A DNA stretch of 8,069 nt from Akkermansiaceae bacterium (GCA_025457805.1 JALOTR010000094.1:1-8069), one strand, 5' to 3'; positions 1 through 5,977 are shown, counted from the first letter of the stretch. The notes: a model not told the origin generated them from the sequence alone. Translations and numbers: made by a program.

Positions 1-718
1 TGACGCTGCCGGTTGTCGCGACATAGTCCGCACCGGCCTTGGCCTTGCCGTCTTCGGTGGTGTAGTTGACCGTCACCGAGCCGGTGAGGGCGATGTTGCG
101 GGAGATCACCACATTCACCGTGCCGGCGTCTTCGTTCACATTCACACCCGACAATTTGCAAACCACGCGAGGTGGCGCGGAAACGGTAAGAACGGAGCCG
201 GCACCCATCCGAATCACTCCTTTGAGGGGGCCCTTAGCGGTCGCGAATTGGACTTGTTTGACTTCAAACAAAACCTTGCCGGTAGGTTGGACCTCACAAC
301 GAAGAATCGCGTTGAATGTGACAACCCCCAACTTGGCCACCCTGCGGGAGCCTTTGACTGGGACTTCGACGATCGAAGATTTGGACGGGGGGACTGGCGG
401 CGGAGCAACTCCGACGAGTCCGGCACCGATGCCTTTGGAGAACGAGTTGAGGAGGGCAGCAAAACTGGTGCCTTTTCTGACGAAGGCAAGGTCCTCGGTT
501 CCTTCGCAGGTTCCCTGAATGTTATAGGTATACTGGGGCGAAACGATTACCGAACCCACGCTGGTAGCGGAAAGGGAAACGCCGTTGCCGAAGCTCTTGG
601 AGCCGAGCTTGGCAATGGCGTTTGGCGCGGCCGCCATTGCGGGAGCGATACTCAGAACAAGCGCGGCTGCAGTTGCGGAGAACAGGCGGAAAAAGCCCGC
701 CGGATTGGAAGTTTGCAT
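1..718 (-). CDS. Secreted protein with Calx-beta domain (C-terminus beyond window)
   Basis: Reading from an ATG at 718 down to base 1 gives 239 residues with no stop, so the 3' end lies outside the window. Residues 1 to about 30 form a Sec-type signal peptide: polar start, hydrophobic core AALVLSIAP and an AMA-A cleavage site, which supports this start. Residues 31-185 are a beta-rich region I do not recognise, with two cysteines (71, 141) and a proline run near 106-111. From about 190 the sequence is a Calx-beta repeat: GVNVNEDAGTVNVVISR, then VTVNYTTEDGKAKAGADYV, where the acidic and TxDGxAxxGxDY positions are characteristic. Calx-beta repeats bind calcium or serve as adhesion modules in large exported bacterial proteins, so an extracellular or surface role is likely; more repeats may follow. 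No clear Shine-Dalgarno is visible. A GATAAT-like -10 lies on the minus strand at 777-772 without a good -35. Family call is firm; function is inferred. Confidence 0.85.
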   Translation of the reverse strand, partial: MQTSNPAGFFRLFSATAAALVLSIAPAMAAAPNAIAKLGSKSFGNGVSLSATSVGSVIVSPQYTYNIQGTCEGTEDLAFVRKGTSFAALLNSFSKGIGAGLVGVAPPPVPPSKSSIVEVPVKGSRRVAKLGVVTFNAILRCEVQPTGKVLFEVKQVQFATAKGPLKGVIRMGAGSVLTVSAPPRVVCKLSGVNVNEDAGTVNVVISRNIALTGSVTVNYTTEDGKAKAGADYVATTGSV

Positions 719-941
719 GGTATTGATGGGTGTGGATTCAAGGATGAGGGAACAGGACACGAATCACCCTGATTATCGGCATTTCATAACCATTCCTCGA
801 CGCCAACCTAGGCGGAATCCCTTTTCCGTCAATGAATTTCCCATTTCTTCCCGCCGCGATGGAAAATCCGCTTGCACGCTGCCTGAAAATCAAAGAAGCG
901 TCCTCCCCGAGCCTCCCCATCCGGAGGCCGCTCCCATCTGT

Positions 942-1018
942 CGGGGCGTGGCGCAGTCTGGTAGCGCGCCTCGTTCGGGACGAGGAGGCCGTGGGTTCGA
1001 ATCCCGCCGCCCCGACCA
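942..1018 (+). tRNA. tRNA-Pro, anticodon CGG, CCA encoded
   Basis: A complete 77-nt cloverleaf can be folded by eye. Acceptor stem CGGGGCG pairs with CGCCCCG. The D arm is GCGC with loop AGTCTGGTA and GCGC. The anticodon stem is CCTCG/CGAGG around loop TTCGGGA, placing anticodon CGG at 976-978, which reads proline codon CCG. The variable loop is AGGCC. The T stem is GTGGG/CCCGC with loop TTCGAAT. Discriminator A is followed by an encoded CCA at 1016-1018. No convincing sigma-70 promoter is visible upstream; a TTGCAC at 872-877 has no matching -10 at the right distance. Its 3' part is repeated downstream in the array at 1111-1331. Confidence 0.96.
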
Positions 1019-1121
1019 GTTGGTAAAAATTCACCCTATCGTGGGAGCGACTTGGAGCAACGAAGCCGCCCCACCCTACGCAAGGGGCGGCGGGATGAGA
1101 ACCCAGCCGCGAGGCCGTGGG
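1000..1121 (+). repeat. Direct repeat copy A (tRNA-Pro 3' end plus flank)
   Basis: This 122-nt segment recurs at 1192-1313, offset 192, with four mismatches (1068, 1074, 1077, 1117). It starts inside the tRNA T loop, includes the whole 3' acceptor strand and CCA, and runs through about 100 nt of flank. It ends in GAGGCCGTGGG (1111-1121), itself a copy of the tRNA segment at 985-995. The basic unit is therefore about 126 nt: the tRNA 3' part plus flank. The flank contains GTGGGAGCGACTTGGAGC, which recalls REP-type sequences of other bacteria; that resemblance is only an impression. Confidence 0.92.
1065..1091. repeat. Perfect GC-rich hairpin in repeat copy A
   Basis: GCCGCCCC (1065-1072) and GGGGCGGC (1084-1091) form a perfect 8-bp stem with an 11-nt loop. 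No T-tract follows on either strand, so it is not a standard intrinsic terminator, although it lies 46 nt past the tRNA and could affect 3' processing. In copy B the same stem (1257-1264 with 1276-1283) has one A-C mismatch on the plus strand. Confidence 0.6.
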
Positions 1122-1127
1122 TTTGAA

Positions 1128-1193
1128 CGCAGATTTCGCTCGCAGCGAAAAATCAAAGACACCGCGCAGCGCACACCGCTTGGCCGGAGGCAA
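1128..1193. other. 66-nt insertion splitting the second tRNA-Pro 3' copy
   Basis: Aligning the second unit with the first shows GAGGCCGTGGGTTTGAA (1111-1127) matching the tRNA up to the T loop. The match then resumes at 1192-1194 with AATCCCGCCGCCCCGACCA, continuing through the acceptor strand and CCA. The intervening 66 nt have no counterpart in the tRNA. They contain a perfect 7-bp hairpin, TTTCGCT (1134-1140) and AGCGAAA (1144-1150), with a 3-nt loop. The exact ends are ambiguous by about 2 nt because of a shared AA. No coding capacity is evident. Confidence 0.6.
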
Positions 1194-1313
1194 TCCCGCC
1201 GCCCCGACCAGTTGGTAAAAATTCACCCTATCGTGGGAGCGACTTGGAGCAACGAAGCCACCCCAGCCCACGCAAGGGGCGGCGGGATGAGAACCCAGCC
1301 GCGAGGCCTTGGG
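1192..1313 (+). repeat. Direct repeat copy B (tRNA-Pro 3' end plus flank)
   Basis: This is the second copy of the 122-nt repeat, 118 of 122 positions identical to 1000-1121. It contains an intact tRNA 3' strand ending in CCA at 1208-1210 but no 5' half of a tRNA, so it is not a tRNA gene. It ends in GAGGCCTTGGG (1303-1313), which opens a third, truncated unit. Confidence 0.92.
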
Positions 1314-1331
1314 AGATGGGATTCAAATCCC
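1303..1331 (+). repeat. Third, truncated tRNA-derived unit
   Basis: GAGGCCTTGGG (1303-1313) matches the start of the repeat unit. After a short insertion comes GGGATTCAAATCCCGC, which resembles a T arm (GGGATT/ATCCC type pairing with a TTCAAAT loop) and matches 11 of 13 positions of TTCGAATCCCGCC in the tRNA. It then merges into the 3' end of the minus-strand ABM-like gene, whose TGA stop (1325-1323) lies inside this T-loop-like sequence. The match is short, so common origin is likely but not proven. Confidence 0.55.
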
Positions 1332-1679
1332 GCACTTCAGCACATACCACTCGGCGTTCAAATTCCGGAGAGGCCCGCGGAGTTTTTCGATCTCATCCGC
1401 CGGCCCGTGAAACTCAAGCCGGGTGAGATCGCTGACCGTCAGCATCTCATCCAGCACCGCGCCGATATTGTCGAGGTGCTCATTCACCCCTTCCGCGCCC
1501 TCGTAGCCCTCACGGCAGAACACCATGTCGCCCAAGCTGCTGAATTCATAAAACAAACACTTCGCCTCACCGCGCGTATTCGAAACGAATTTCTCCAAAA
1601 CCGCAGCCACTGCCGCTTCCTTGCCAGAGTGGATTTTGAAATACGGATGAATGGTGACGAGATTGGCGGGAAGTTTCAT
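1323..1679 (-). CDS. Antibiotic biosynthesis monooxygenase (ABM)-like protein
   Basis: This is a 118-residue soluble protein with no signal peptide. Residues 5-80 follow the ABM ferredoxin-like pattern: a first strand (ANLVTIHPYFKI), a helix (KEAAVAAVLEKFVSNTR), then CLFYEFSSLGDMVFCREGYE and a second helix (GVNEHLDNIGAVLDEML). Residues 82-118 continue with LTRLEFHGPADEIEKLRGPL and end in LNAEWYVLKCGI. The length suits a single-domain ABM protein. Family members are often cofactor-free oxygenases acting on quinol-like substrates, but many have no known substrate and none can be named here. The ATG at 1679 has no obvious Shine-Dalgarno. The next upstream gene ends 70 bp away on the same strand, so cotranscription is possible. 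The last codons and stop overlap the tRNA-derived repeat end. Confidence 0.75.
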   Translation of the reverse strand: MKLPANLVTIHPYFKIHSGKEAAVAAVLEKFVSNTRGEAKCLFYEFSSLGDMVFCREGYEGAEGVNEHLDNIGAVLDEMLTVSDLTRLEFHGPADEIEKLRGPLRNLNAEWYVLKCGI

Positions 1680-1749
1680 GAGGTTTGGCGGGAGGTGTCG
1701 TTGCTGTGATGGCGGGACAGTCGCCTATCCAAAGAGAGAAAACAACCCA

Positions 1750-2148
1750 TCACTCCCATAGGATATGAACATTCCTGCCGACGGCCTTGGAAAGAGTTTC
1801 AAGTTCGTCGATTCGTGATGCCAGCGCGGCATCCTTGCGGCTCATGCCGGGCGGAATTTCGAGGATCAGCAACATCTGATTTCCGCCCTCTTCCGAGATG
1901 ACCTTGTTCGACACCTGATCCTTCACCTCGGCATAGGGCACAAGTCTGTCCGATGCATAAAACTGTCCCCGTGCATCCATTCGGAATTGCAGATTGGGAG
2001 CGGCCTTGCGTTTGCTCTCGGCCGATAGTTCACGGAATGGTGTGTCTTGTGCGTCACTGATGATGGCTGCCGAACCATCCGGAAACCAGACTCCCCACTC
2101 GCTCTCAACCAAGTCGCAGGCACAATCATTGTAAGTGCTGGGGAACAT
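1750..2148 (-). CDS. Hypothetical protein, 132 residues
   Basis: I do not recognise a family. The translation looks like a real soluble protein, with alternating strand- and helix-like segments: WGVWFPDGSAAIISDA (18-33), LQFRMDARGQFYASDRLV (53-70), AEVKDQVSNKVI (73-84), QMLLILEIPPG (91-101) and a helix ALASRIDELETLSKAVGR (108-125). The second half has a strand-helix-strand pattern vaguely like the periplasmic part of ExbD/TolR, but there is no membrane helix, so I do not assign it. No signal peptide is seen. The start is uncertain: the ATG at 2148 lacks a Shine-Dalgarno, lies inside an inverted repeat (2135-2209), and an in-frame TGA sits about 45 nt upstream. It is divergent from the sigma gene at 2282. 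Confidence 0.55.
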   Translation of the reverse strand: MFPSTYNDCACDLVESEWGVWFPDGSAAIISDAQDTPFRELSAESKRKAAPNLQFRMDARGQFYASDRLVPYAEVKDQVSNKVISEEGGNQMLLILEIPPGMSRKDAALASRIDELETLSKAVGRNVHILWE

Positions 2149-2209
2149 CCGCGTGATGCGCTTGGGGATGGAGGGATTTCGGGAATTTCATGGGACCGGT
2201 CCCCAGCAC
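2135..2209. repeat. 10-bp inverted repeat spanning the start of the 132-residue gene
   Basis: GTGCTGGGGA (2135-2144) is the exact reverse complement of TCCCCAGCAC (2200-2209), with 55 nt between. Transcribed leftward, the 5' leader arm would pair with codons 2 to 5 just after the ATG at 2148. No flanking target duplication is visible. Confidence 0.6.
2192..2203. promoter_or_regulatory. 12-bp perfect palindrome, possible operator
   Basis: GGGACCGGTCCC is self-complementary over 12 bp. It lies between the divergent starts of the 132-residue gene (44 bp away) and the sigma factor at 2282 (78 bp away), a position where a dimeric regulator could bind. It overlaps the right arm of the larger inverted repeat. 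No second copy was seen in the window, so an operator role is only a possibility. Confidence 0.35.
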
Positions 2210-2281
2210 GCCGCCTTCCATCGATCCGAAAAAATTTCCCGCGTAACAAGCGACGCGATTTGTGGTAGAGAAATTCAGTCC

Positions 2282-3001
2282 ATGGCCGATCCCTCATTTT
2301 TCGCCACCACCCGCTGGACGCTGGTGCGTGATGCAGCGCGTGGCGGCGACACGCTGGCGGTCGAGGCCATGGGGGCGCTTGTCGGCACCTACTGGCAGCC
2401 GCTTTACCGCTACGCCCGTCGCAAGGGCAAATCGCCTGCGGACGCCGAGGACCTGGTGCAGGGTTTCCTCACCCATGTCATCGAGGCGCGGGCGCTGGAC
2501 CGAACAGACGCGACGAAAGGCCGCTTCCGCGCGTTTCTCCTCTCCTCATTCCAGCACTGGATGATCAACGAGTGGAAACGCGAAACCCGCGCCAAACGCG
2601 GCGGCGGCGAAACCATCCTCTCGTTCGACTGGCAAAGCGCCGAAACCGGCCTGCACCTCGAACCCACCCACGATCACAGCCCGGACAAACTCTACGACCG
2701 CGAATGGGCGCTCGCCTTGTTAGGCAAAGTCCTCGCCGACCTCGAAGCCGCATGCCGCAACGAAGGTGGGGCCGAGCAGTTTGAAATCCTGAAACCCTGC
2801 CTCACCGCCGACTCCGCACGCATTCCCTACACGGAAATCGCTGCCACACTCAACACCAGCGAAGGCGCGGCACGCGTCGCTGTCCACCGCCTGCGCAAAC
2901 GCTACCGCCATTTGCTCACCGATGAAATCTCGCGCACGCTTTCATCCCCTTCTGCCGTGGAGGAGGAAATGCAATCGCTCTTTGCTGTGCTGGCGGGCTA
3001 G
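2282..3001 (+). CDS. ECF-like sigma-70 family RNA polymerase sigma factor (sigma 1)
   Basis: This 239-residue cytoplasmic protein should direct RNA polymerase to a specific promoter set. It opens with FFATTRWTLV (6-15), the signature start of the sigma family found beside Ser/Thr kinases in Verrucomicrobia and Planctomycetes. Region 2 spans about 25-108: DAEDLVQGFL (54-63) is the core-binding helix, and FQHWMINEWKRETRAKRGGG (90-109) covers the -10 recognition area. A linker with DREWALALL (139-147) leads to region 4, where YTEIAATLNTSEGAARVAVHRLRKRY (183-208) is the helix-turn-helix for -35 recognition. No anti-sigma gene is adjacent. The reading frame stays open upstream to 2135, but the ATG at 2282 puts the TRWT motif where relatives have it. 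Upstream, GAGA about 10 nt before the ATG is a weak ribosome site. Its 3' end converges on sigma 2 with 6 nt between stops. Confidence 0.9.
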   Translation: MADPSFFATTRWTLVRDAARGGDTLAVEAMGALVGTYWQPLYRYARRKGKSPADAEDLVQGFLTHVIEARALDRTDATKGRFRAFLLSSFQHWMINEWKRETRAKRGGGETILSFDWQSAETGLHLEPTHDHSPDKLYDREWALALLGKVLADLEAACRNEGGAEQFEILKPCLTADSARIPYTEIAATLNTSEGAARVAVHRLRKRYRHLLTDEISRTLSSPSAVEEEMQSLFAVLAG

Positions 3002-3007
3002 TTCCTC

Positions 3008-3709
3008 TCACCCTCGGCTCGCCACTGCGATCAAATGCCGGAGTTCCCCGGTGACTTCCTCGGGATCATTCACCGTCGCCGCCACCTCGGTGCGGATCAA
3101 TTCGCGGAAACGCGAGCGCAACCGGTGGATCGCCACCTTCACTGCGGTTTCGGACATGCCGAGCGTTCGAGCAGCTTCGGCCTGGGAACCATCCGCTCCG
3201 CCATCGAGCCAGGGTTTGAGTGTGGAAAAAACAAACTCCCGCCCGATTTGCTCTGCTTCCAACGTCGCCAGAGCCCGACCAATCAAGGCCAGTGCCCATT
3301 CTCGATCAAACGCCAGCGTGTCATCGAGCACCCCCGGCATCGGCAATCCGGGAAAGGTATCCGTTTCGCCAAGCATAGGCACATGCTCCGCGCCGCCGCC
3401 GCGTTTTTCGGCAAGTGCCGCATCGCGTTGTTTCGACAGAAAATGTTTCAATGCACCCAACAAGTAGCTGCGGAATCGGCCGCGTTGTGGATCGGGTGTG
3501 CCCACGCCGGATTCCAACACGCTCTCGAAAAACGCATGTGCCATTTCCCGCGCCGCATCCTCGTTTCGTCCGTCAAGCCGGAGAAAAGCAACCACCGGTC
3601 CATAGTATGCCTCGCAGAGATCGGATAGAGCCAGCTTCGCCGCCTCACCCTCGCCGCAGGCGCGGAGGACGAGTGTCCAGCGGGTGGGGTGGAAGGTGGA
3701 GCCGGGCAT
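3008..3709 (-). CDS. ECF-like sigma-70 family RNA polymerase sigma factor (sigma 2)
   Basis: This 233-residue paralogue of sigma 1 has the same layout. HPTRWTLVLRA (7-17) is the N-terminal signature. Region 2 covers about 25-106, with the diverged core-binding helix EDAAREMAHAFFESVL (50-65), RGRFRSYLLGALKHF (76-90) and AEKRGGG (100-106). DREWALALIGRAL (135-147) precedes region 4, where the helix-turn-helix is QAEAARTLGMSETAVKVAIH (176-195). The tail PEEVTGELRHLIAV (216-229) matches the C-terminus usual in this family. It starts 9 nt after the kinase 1 stop and has no strong Shine-Dalgarno, so transcription from the kinase promoter and translational coupling are likely. That layout suggests it is the output regulator of kinase 1, possibly by phosphorylation as reported for some kinase-linked ECF factors; the link is inferred from position only. 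Confidence 0.9.
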   Translation of the reverse strand: MPGSTFHPTRWTLVLRACGEGEAAKLALSDLCEAYYGPVVAFLRLDGRNEDAAREMAHAFFESVLESGVGTPDPQRGRFRSYLLGALKHFLSKQRDAALAEKRGGGAEHVPMLGETDTFPGLPMPGVLDDTLAFDREWALALIGRALATLEAEQIGREFVFSTLKPWLDGGADGSQAEAARTLGMSETAVKVAIHRLRSRFRELIRTEVAATVNDPEEVTGELRHLIAVASRG

Positions 3710-3718
3710 GGGTCTTGT

Positions 3719-5809
3719 TCAAGGTTTGAATCCCACCCCATTGAGCTTCCACTCATTGTCTTCCAGAATCATGGGAAATGTGAACCGTCGCTTGCTCCCG
3801 TCACTCGCCTCCACCACCACCTCGGCGCTGGTATCGTCCAAATTGGTTGCGCTGATGAGGGTGCATTTCCCAAAGTCTCCGAAGTCTTCCAAACCATGAC
3901 CATGCTCATTCAAGGAGGCACTGAAGGATTTCGAAAACCCATTTTGAAACACTCGTGAATTTCGTTCTCGCGCGGCCTTGAGAATCGCATCCATGGCTTC
4001 TGAGGGAGTATTGCGCGATTGTGAATCCTTGGATCTGATAGTCGGCAGCAAGTCCACATTTTGCTTGGATTGCATTTGGATCGATGAGGTTTGAGAGCGC
4101 ATTTTCTGCTTCTCCTCCGTCATAGGCTGCGTCATGGATGTCGCAGGTCGTCCATACTTGTGGACTTTCACAGTTAGTTTGGCACCGTTGGTGAAAACCG
4201 CATCTTTACTTTTGTGGTTGTCATCCAAAGTGATACTCAATTTCTCCCAGGTCAGCCGGTCTCTCGAAACGCTCGCTAAAGATCTCACGCTATTGCCTGA
4301 TATATGCTCGACTTGAACCCGAACCCACAACTCCGAATGATCCATCATGCGTATGGATAGTCCGGATTCGGGCTCCCAGGAGTTTGTGGTTCTCAAAGGA
4401 ACTTCAATGGAAGCACCGGGGGAATTTGCATCGGGATGCGAGAAATCAAATTGGACGAAATCGGACTTCACTTCGACCTTTTGTTGGCCAAGCAATCGTC
4501 CGGATTGGTCCTCGCCGTACATACTGATGGTTCTTTTCATCGGCAAATACATCGCTAGACACGAGATGACCCCGATCGTGATCATGCCGACGATGAAAGC
4601 GGCGTTCCAAAGGCGGAGACCGCGTCGTCCTCCGATCTTGCGGACCAGAAAGCACAAGCCGACGTCAATCCCGAACAGTAGAGGGAAAAGCAGAAGTCCA
4701 CTGACGCTTAGGAGGCCGCCGACGCTTTGAAACAAGAAGATCCGCGGCAGGGAATGCCGTGGCACGCCCATGTTGCGCAGGACCTCAGCGAAACCGGGGA
4801 GGACGACAAGAAAGATGGTGGCGAGCAGCGCAAAGAGGACGGCATGGGAGAGAATCGTGGGACCAAGAGAAGGCTTAGCTTGAACAGAAGAAGCGGCCGG
4901 CATTGCCGCAGCACACATGTCTGTCTTTACTTCGTTTGCACTTTGCTGGCGCAGTTCCCGCTCTTTCTCCAGCGTTCGCATTACGATCTCGTCGATGCGC
5001 GCGTTCACCGTCGCTCGTTGACTAGGGAGGGGAAATCGTCCTAACGGCAACTCGCCGGTGAGCATTTCGTAAATCACCACACCGAGGCTGTAGATGTCCG
5101 CGCGATGGTCCACGCTGTGGGGTTTCTCATACTGCTCCGGGGCCATGTAGGCGGCGCTTCCTAACAATCCTCCGGTGCGGGTGAGGGTGAAATTTCTATC
5201 TGGATCACCGAGGATGCGGGCAATGCCGAAGTCCGCGATCTTCACACGGCCGTCTTTATCTAACAATATATTCTCCGGCTTGATGTCACGGTGCCACACG
5301 CCCTGGGCGTGTGCACTTTGCAGCGCATCGCAGATGGCAGGGACAATGGCGAGCGCCTGCTCCGGCGAAAAACGTCCGGCGCTCATTGCCTGCCGCAGGT
5401 TCACGCCATCGACGAACTCCATCATCAGATAGAAATAGCCGCCGCTCTCGCCGTGTTCATAGATGGTGACGATGTTCGGGTGTTGGAGTTTGCCGAGCAC
5501 GCGGGCTTCACGGGCGAAACGCTCCTCGAAGGCCGGATCGTTGCGCAGCGCGGGCGAGAGGATTTTCAATGCCACCATGCGGTCCAACTCCGCTTGGCGC
5601 GCCTGATAGACGTAACCCATGCCGCCGGAGCCAATCAGGCGGACGATTTCCAGTTTGGGAAACGCGGCGGCCACTTCTTCGAGCGATGGTGCGGCGGAGG
5701 AATCGGCTGCTGCTTCGTCCGCATCCCGCAAGACGCAGGCCGGGCAGAGCCCGCCGGGCGCGTGTTCCGGAATGGCAGAGCGACAATGGGGGCAGGTTTT
5801 TGCGTTCAC
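3719..5809 (-). CDS. Membrane Ser/Thr protein kinase with N-terminal zinc ribbon (kinase 1)
   Basis: This 696-residue receptor-type kinase starts at a GTG (5809) with an AGGAA ribosome site 5 nt upstream. Residues 6-25 form a zinc ribbon with C6, C9, C22 and C25. The Hanks-type kinase domain spans about 53-295: glycine loop GSGGMGYV (60-67), K82 in VALK, E101 in the C helix, HRDIKPEN (173-180, catalytic D175), DFG (193-195) and APE (223-225). All catalytic residues are present, so activity is expected. Hydrophobic stretches at about 318-340, 356-380 and 403-421 look like three membrane helices. Residues 425-696 would then lie outside the cytoplasm. The last 90 residues, ending in EDNEWKLNGVGFKP, recall small NTF2-like domains, a tentative resemblance. 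The gene is followed at 9 nt by sigma 2 and is divergent from kinase 2. The ligand is unknown. The outer-domain half looks more AT-rich than the kinase half. Confidence 0.93.
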   Translation of the reverse strand: MNAKTCPHCRSAIPEHAPGGLCPACVLRDADEAAADSSAAPSLEEVAAAFPKLEIVRLIGSGGMGYVYQARQAELDRMVALKILSPALRNDPAFEERFAREARVLGKLQHPNIVTIYEHGESGGYFYLMMEFVDGVNLRQAMSAGRFSPEQALAIVPAICDALQSAHAQGVWHRDIKPENILLDKDGRVKIADFGIARILGDPDRNFTLTRTGGLLGSAAYMAPEQYEKPHSVDHRADIYSLGVVIYEMLTGELPLGRFPLPSQRATVNARIDEIVMRTLEKERELRQQSANEVKTDMCAAAMPAASSVQAKPSLGPTILSHAVLFALLATIFLVVLPGFAEVLRNMGVPRHSLPRIFLFQSVGGLLSVSGLLLFPLLFGIDVGLCFLVRKIGGRRGLRLWNAAFIVGMITIGVISCLAMYLPMKRTISMYGEDQSGRLLGQQKVEVKSDFVQFDFSHPDANSPGASIEVPLRTTNSWEPESGLSIRMMDHSELWVRVQVEHISGNSVRSLASVSRDRLTWEKLSITLDDNHKSKDAVFTNGAKLTVKVHKYGRPATSMTQPMTEEKQKMRSQTSSIQMQSKQNVDLLPTIRSKDSQSRNTPSEAMDAILKAARERNSRVFQNGFSKSFSASLNEHGHGLEDFGDFGKCTLISATNLDDTSAEVVVEASDGSKRRFTFPMILEDNEWKLNGVGFKP

Positions 5810-5814
5810 ACAGG

Positions 5815-5819
5815 TTCCT
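5815..5819 (-). promoter_or_regulatory. Ribosome binding site of kinase 1
   Basis: AGGAA on the minus strand lies 5 nt before the GTG at 5809. It is the reason for accepting GTG as the start, together with the zinc-ribbon cysteines that follow within six codons. Confidence 0.6.
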
Positions 5820-5838
5820 GACAGATGCTGAGGCCGAG

Positions 5839-5845
5839 GTTACAG
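5839..5845 (-). promoter_or_regulatory. CTGTAAC motif facing kinase 1
   Basis: CCCTGTAACCTC on the minus strand, 29 nt before the kinase 1 start, resembles CTCTGTAACACT 42 nt before kinase 2. The shared core CTGTAAC points toward each gene, so it could be a common promoter element or binding site. No good -35 is found 17 nt upstream on this side. Confidence 0.3.
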
Positions 5846-5882
5846 GGAAAATCACAACTGGCGAGCGTGGCGGTCGAGCGAT

Positions 5883-5899
5883 TGGGAGGAGACCTCCCA
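5883..5899. promoter_or_regulatory. Perfect inverted repeat in divergent kinase promoter region
   Basis: TGGGAGG (5883-5889) and CCTCCCA (5893-5899) form a perfect 7-bp inverted repeat around AGA. It sits almost midway between the two divergent kinase starts, about 73 and 90 bp from them, a sensible place for a shared operator. No T-tract follows, so a terminator is unlikely. Confidence 0.4.
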
Positions 5900-5920
5900 T
5901 CTCATTATGCCACCGGCAGG

Positions 5921-5949
5921 TTGGCAAATCCGGAAAATCTCTGTAACAC
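5921..5949 (+). promoter_or_regulatory. Candidate sigma-70-type promoter of kinase 2
   Basis: TTGGCA (5921-5926) and TAACAC (5944-5949) are separated by exactly 17 nt and lie 40 nt before the kinase 2 start. The -35 is close to TTGACA, while the -10 matches TATAAT at only three positions. The -10 overlaps the CTGTAAC motif shared with the other promoter. Confidence 0.35.
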
Positions 5950-5971
5950 TCCGCTCACAACGTTTTTGAGG

Positions 5972-5977
5972 AAGGAG
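5972..5977 (+). promoter_or_regulatory. Ribosome binding site of kinase 2
   Basis: AAGGAG lies 12 nt before the ATG at 5990. The spacing is somewhat long, but no other in-frame start is nearer and the zinc ribbon begins within eight codons of this ATG. Confidence 0.6.

Noticed and set aside
911..928. Hairpin GCCTCC/GGAGGC upstream of the tRNA as a regulatory element
   Set aside because: A 6-bp stem in GC-rich DNA is easily explained by chance and has no promoter elements at fitting distance.
1000..1210. tRNA 3' end duplication as attL/attR of an integrated element
   Set aside because: The identity extends about 100 nt beyond the tRNA, copies lie 192 nt apart, and no integrase or cargo lies between them, so a tandem duplication fits better.
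1192..1331. A second or third tRNA gene
   Set aside because: Only T-arm and acceptor 3' sequences are present; there is no 5' acceptor strand, D arm or anticodon arm.
985..1331. CRISPR array
   Set aside because: Units are about 126 nt and tRNA-derived, there are no short repeats with uniform unique spacers, and no cas genes are present.
585..1709. 374-codon plus-strand open frame
   Set aside because: It runs through the tRNA, the repeats and antisense to two better-supported genes, and its translation is Arg/Pro-rich with repeats that merely mirror the DNA repeat.
2135..2281. N-terminal extension of sigma 1 by 49 residues
   Set aside because: The family begins just before the TRWT motif, and the extension crosses the palindrome and inverted repeat with no protein-like character.
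2991..3024. Bidirectional terminator between the convergent sigma genes
   Set aside because: TGGCGGGC and GCTCGCCA can pair with one G-U on the plus-strand RNA, but the loop is 18 nt and no T-tract follows on either strand.
3035..3628. 197-codon plus-strand frame opposite sigma 2
   Set aside because: It is antisense to a clear sigma factor with conserved regions 2 and 4, and its translation has no domain pattern.
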